In this document: positions 60,786-64,000 of the stretch, in pieces
Layout: each line of letters begins with the position of its first letter
How positions within the stretch are numbered: position 1 is the stretch's first letter
DNA from: Acanthaster planci
Taxonomy: Eukaryota; Echinodermata; Asteroidea; Valvatida; Acanthasteridae
Assembly: GCF_001949145.1 (NCBI RefSeq)
Contig: NW_019091429.1
Coordinates: 645,495-709,494 of the forward strand
Direction of reading: 5' to 3'
DNA length: 64,000 bases
Notes under the pieces: generated by a model
The model's database searches: none
What the model saw: the letters and a program-made list of their open reading frames with translations, nothing else
Told to the model about the DNA's origin: nothing
Made by a program: the position numbers and the translations under genes

Positions 60786-61009
60786 CAATGCAAGAAGAGA
60801 CCTTAAAGCTGGTGCTGTTGGCTTTGGAGGATGGAGCTGCTCTGTCTCGCAAGGTGCTTGTCATGTTTGTTGTTCAGAAACTGGAGCAGCAGTTTCCCCA
60901 AGCTTCGAAGACCAGCGTAGGCCATGTTGTTCAGTTGCTGTATCGAGCCTCTTGCTTCATTGTCACAAAACGAGATGAGGAATCATCCCTCATGCAACTC
61001 AAAGATGAG
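60786..61009 (+). CDS. RC3H: Roquin exon: ROQ domain core
   Basis: The acceptor TAATTTTGTAG and donor GTAATT frame 224 nt (residues 201-275). It holds [46 protein letters not shown] and [13 protein letters not shown]. The Met in AMQEE corresponds to the residue altered in the mouse sanroque mutant. The basic residues in SRK, ASK and TKRD correspond, as far as I can align them, to those contacting RNA stem-loops in mammalian Roquin. Confidence 0.96.
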
Positions 61010-61839
61010 GTAATTCAGGTTTGACTTTACATGGTATGGTGACAGAAACCTTGAAACCTGCTAGTGCAAGCCAAGTTTGTCAAAGTCCAGACTTTGTGAC
61101 TATTCAGCTGCCAAGCTTGTTGACGTTATTTGACTGGATGAAATCCAGCATTGTACAAATACATTTATTTGTTGTTGCAGATGTACATGTATTCTACAAC
61201 AACCAGGAAATATTGATGGTACATATATTTTGTATTTGAAGTTATAAATTGTAAATTTTAGTAGCATCCACCTCTTGCTGGTTCTTTATCCCAGGTGGCT
61301 GAAACACAGCCACTCAGGGTTCAGTAGTATACATATACATGTACATGTTGGCTCATGCAAGAAATCGGAGTCATTGTGAACTGGACGTGCACCAAGACAC
61401 CATATGCTCACAAATATTGGAAAAAAATCTGATCTACTCTTCCAAAGAAATTCATATTGCTTCCAGTTGAACATACAAATCTTTTTTCCCGCATTATTCG
61501 TGAACTATTGTCACTTTGAAAATAATTCATCTCATCATCTTCCAAACTTTGAGCACAAGTTAGGCCCAAGTAGACAGGAACATCTCACAAATGTAACTAG
61601 ATTTGTATTTCTGATGGCCAGCAAGCATGTGCTGCAAAAATCCCAAACCTATGCATGTACATATAGACATGTACTTGTGTCATCTTTACACACAGGAGTT
61701 TTTGTCAAATGTTAGTCTTTTATGTAATGTATGTATGTGTATGTACCTACATGTATATCTACGTCCATTACCCTTAGTTTGTACTCAAATGGAATTTTTG
61801 CAGTTGCCGTTTTGACTTCCATTTTTTATGCCTTTATAG

Positions 61840-61992
61840 TTTCGCAACTATGATGCTCTACGTAGAGAACATGATGCTCAGATTGTGCACATAGCAATGG
61901 AAGCAGGTCTGCGAATTTCCCCAGAACAGTGGTCTTCACTGCTTTATGGAGATCTGAATCACAAGTCACACATGCAATCCATCATTGACAAG
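61840..61992 (+). CDS. RC3H: Roquin exon: ROQ/HEPN continuation
   Basis: The acceptor CCTTTATAG and donor GTTAGA (suboptimal) frame exactly 51 codons (residues 276-326), including [20 protein letters not shown] and [20 protein letters not shown]. It is conserved almost without gaps against vertebrate Roquin. Confidence 0.96.
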
Positions 61993-62608
61993 GTTAGATG
62001 ATGTTTTGTTTCTCCCTCTTTTTTGAAACTCACTAAAACAAGAACAAACGTTGCTGTCCATTCTGAGTTCTTTTTAGAACAGCTGAGGATGCAAACAGAA
62101 CATTTATTTTGCATTATCACAAGCACAAACTTTAATATCTCGGCTAAAATTAAGCATAAAATACCAACATTTGAGTTCAATGGCGGATACCGGCATCCTG
62201 GTTTCACAGTTTAGAATTTGGATAACAGCCCAGTACACCCAAATGTGTTGGCAACAACCCTTCAAAACATAGGCGCATGTACACTGCCTGTCGATTTTGT
62301 TACCGTAGAATTTCACAAACAGGGTATGTCAGCGTCAGTTTTATTAAGATTTAGTCAGCCTTGTTGACTGCATCAGAGTTGAAGTCCCAGTGTTTGAGGT
62401 TCATATTCATTTGTTTATTTCCACACAAAGTTGAGACATACATGTATAAAAAGAATGTGCTATGAGTGCACATAGTTGATGGTAGCCAAGATCCTTGATA
62501 TTACATATTAGAAAACTAGTTTCTGAGAAAAGGTTGAGGGAACTCCATGTAATTAATAAATAGAAGACTTAAGTTCAACTTTCTTTATGTTTTTTGTATC
62601 TGTTTTAG

Positions 62609-62741
62609 CTTCAGACACCGGCATCATTTACTGCAAGTATACAAGAGCTTACCATTGCGTTACAGCGTTCAGGAGATCCAGGCCGTTTGAGCAAGCTGAC
62701 TACCTATCTAGATCAGTTAGCTACAATAGACCCTAATCCAG
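62609..62741 (+). CDS. RC3H: Roquin exon: end of HEPN region, last in window
   Basis: The acceptor TATCTGTTTTAG and donor GTACAG frame 44 codons + 1 nt (residues 327-370): [20 protein letters not shown] then [10 protein letters not shown] and ending IDPNPG. The next exon, which should begin near a Thr-Trp-Glu-Gln-Leu-type segment before the CCCH finger, is not found in the remaining 1.26 kb. Confidence 0.95.
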
Positions 62742-62827
62742 GTACAGCTACACGTAGTGTTATTACCCAGTACTGTTATTTACCTTCTAGTTGTAACATG
62801 CTACAGTACGTTGCATTTGAAAGTTAA

Positions 62828-63115
62828 CGCTGCGAAAAGGAATGGGAAAAAAAGCAAAAGGAATTTGCCTTCGCTTTCGCATTTTGACCACAACTTTTCC
62901 CCCCTGTGAATTCGCAGCGAATCGGATGCGAAAGGGGTGAACGACGTGTGAAAACCGTGCAAATCTTTTGCGAACACGGCGTGAAACATTTGCAAAAACA
63001 TTGAGGAAAAAACAGTGTGGGAAAACAGAGTGAAAATTTTGCGAAAGGTTCAGAAAATCATGCCGAAACTTGCGAAAACGAGAAGCATTGTGCAGCGAAA
63101 ATGCTTAACTCTTGC
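62828..63115. repeat. GCGAAA-rich degenerate repeat in Roquin intron
   Basis: The words GCGAAA, TGCGAAAA and GTGAAAA recur more than a dozen times at irregular spacing, with complementary TTTCGC near the left end. It may be a decayed transposon with subterminal motifs. Base composition differs from the flanks in CpG content. Confidence 0.5.
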
Positions 63116-64000
63116 CACACGCGCACGACTATTATACAGTGAAGAGTCCATTACGCAGGCTGCGCTGTGCTTGGGGCCGGCCGGTCGGGCCAACTCACCA
63201 CATGGAGTGGGCTGTTGTAGTCTGGTAGCGATTTCCTTGGCCTAGCTATCCGGTCCATGCAGGGCGATCACGAGCATGTGCTCACCACGGCGAGCCGCGC
63301 CCACATGGCACAGTTGTTTTCTTAGATTACCATAAATAAACACTGGTCAATGTCGGAGAATAAATGTGTAAAAAGTTTTCTGGATGTTGAGTGATTAAAC
63401 GGGAGTCCCCAAGTCATGAAGTCTTGAAGCACATGGAACGCGTGTATTGCAACAAACTTAACTTGCTCTGCTGTGGCGACATGGTTTATTTGCCCTCTTT
63501 TTATTTATTCTCGTGGTTTAGTTTGGCACACAAAAAATCAACAATGAAATACTACATGTAGTATTTTGTTACTGAAAGGTTTCTGTCGATTGACAAATAA
63601 AATCAACGGCTTAAATTGTATGTGTATCTTCATGTAGCAAATCTCATCTTTTTGCCGATTGTGTTCGGTGTGACATTTCGGGTCTGTTTTCACTTGGGTT
63701 TCTGATGACATGTTACTTTCTGTGGTCATATGGTTATTGGAAAAAGTCAGGGATTAGACTGTCCATGAATGGGCATGCAGTAGCAGTCGGGATGTCGCGG
63801 TAGGTGTAGATGCAGTTTGTGCTTCCCGATGCGGTGTGCATGCATGAGGTCCAGTGGCGGTTTTTGAAGGGATTTGGGAGGTATGGTAGGTAGGTAGTTT
63901 TTGATCGGGGTCACGAAAACATCGAGATAACATCGAGACAACCGGATACAAGGCATTTATTCCAAAATCACGGTACATACATCTGCCAATACATGTAAAC
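63116..64000. other. Roquin intron, right edge
   Basis: No exon or RNA gene recognised. The opposing short frames near 63.75-63.98 kb are not supported by motifs. Confidence 0.5.

Larger units (their letters stand above)
56256..62741 (+). other. RC3H: Gene span: Roquin (RC3H1/RC3H2 family), 5' part
   Basis: Five exons with matching phases (1, 1, 0, 0, 1) encode 370 residues colinear with the N-terminal third of vertebrate Roquin: RING finger, then the HEPN/ROQ RNA-binding region. Roquin binds stem-loop constitutive decay elements in 3' UTRs of immune and developmental mRNAs and recruits the CCR4-NOT deadenylase, in cytoplasmic P bodies and stress granules. The CCCH zinc finger and Pro-rich C-terminus are missing because the gene runs past the window; no further exon is visible up to 64000. 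Invertebrates usually have one such gene. Confidence 0.96.

Noticed and set aside
1-64000. CRISPR array, operon or prokaryotic mobile system
   Set aside because: Spliced animal genes throughout; tandem repeats lack unique spacers and are minisatellites or transposon arms.

Overview
The window reads as nuclear DNA from an animal, most likely a marine invertebrate and probably an invertebrate deuterostome. It is AT-rich, with short exons separated by kilobase introns, canonical GT-AG splice sites, many non-autonomous DNA transposons and tRNA-derived SINEs, and frequent short palindromic words (ACATGTACATGT, TAGGCCTA). The species call is inference. Almost no long open reading frames are genes here. 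The three real genes were recovered as chains of short exons whose reading phases fit together.

Left part (about 4.3-17.3 kb, + strand): a LIM-homeobox gene of the Lhx6/Lhx8/Arrowhead class. Exons encode LIM domain 1, LIM domain 2, most of the homeodomain, and the rest of the recognition helix plus a short tail. The 5' coding exon was not found and the 3' end is ambiguous. A foldback transposon with a 6-bp target duplication sits only about 16 bp from the last homeodomain splice acceptor.

Middle (about 17.5-32 kb): no confident gene. It holds a large inverted-repeat element, a clean hAT-type MITE, a 1.6-kb near-identical direct duplication joined at a single N (probably two haplotypes placed in tandem), a 14-bp GC-rich minisatellite of 16 units and a 21-bp tandem repeat.

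Centre (32.2-41.6 kb, - strand): a complete five-exon gene for the four-pass membrane protein Flower (CACFD1), predicted at 170 residues, with a possible 87-nt in-frame alternative exon.

Right-centre (42-55.7 kb): repeat-rich. It has two tRNA-derived SINEs, a transposon with an 8-bp target duplication, a 1.8-kb inverted-repeat element, one plausible but unrecognised exon and one unusually long unrecognised ORF.

Right end (56.2-62.7 kb and beyond, + strand): the 5' part of a Roquin gene (RC3H1/RC3H2 family) encoding the RING finger and ROQ region. It runs off the window before the CCCH zinc finger.

From general knowledge, the human relatives LHX6, RC3H2 and CACFD1 all map to 9q33-q34, and LHX8 and RC3H1 are both on chromosome 1. 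The gene trio may therefore preserve an ancient linkage group. The three products do not form a known pathway: one is a transcription factor, one a synaptic/endocytic membrane protein and one an mRNA-decay regulator.
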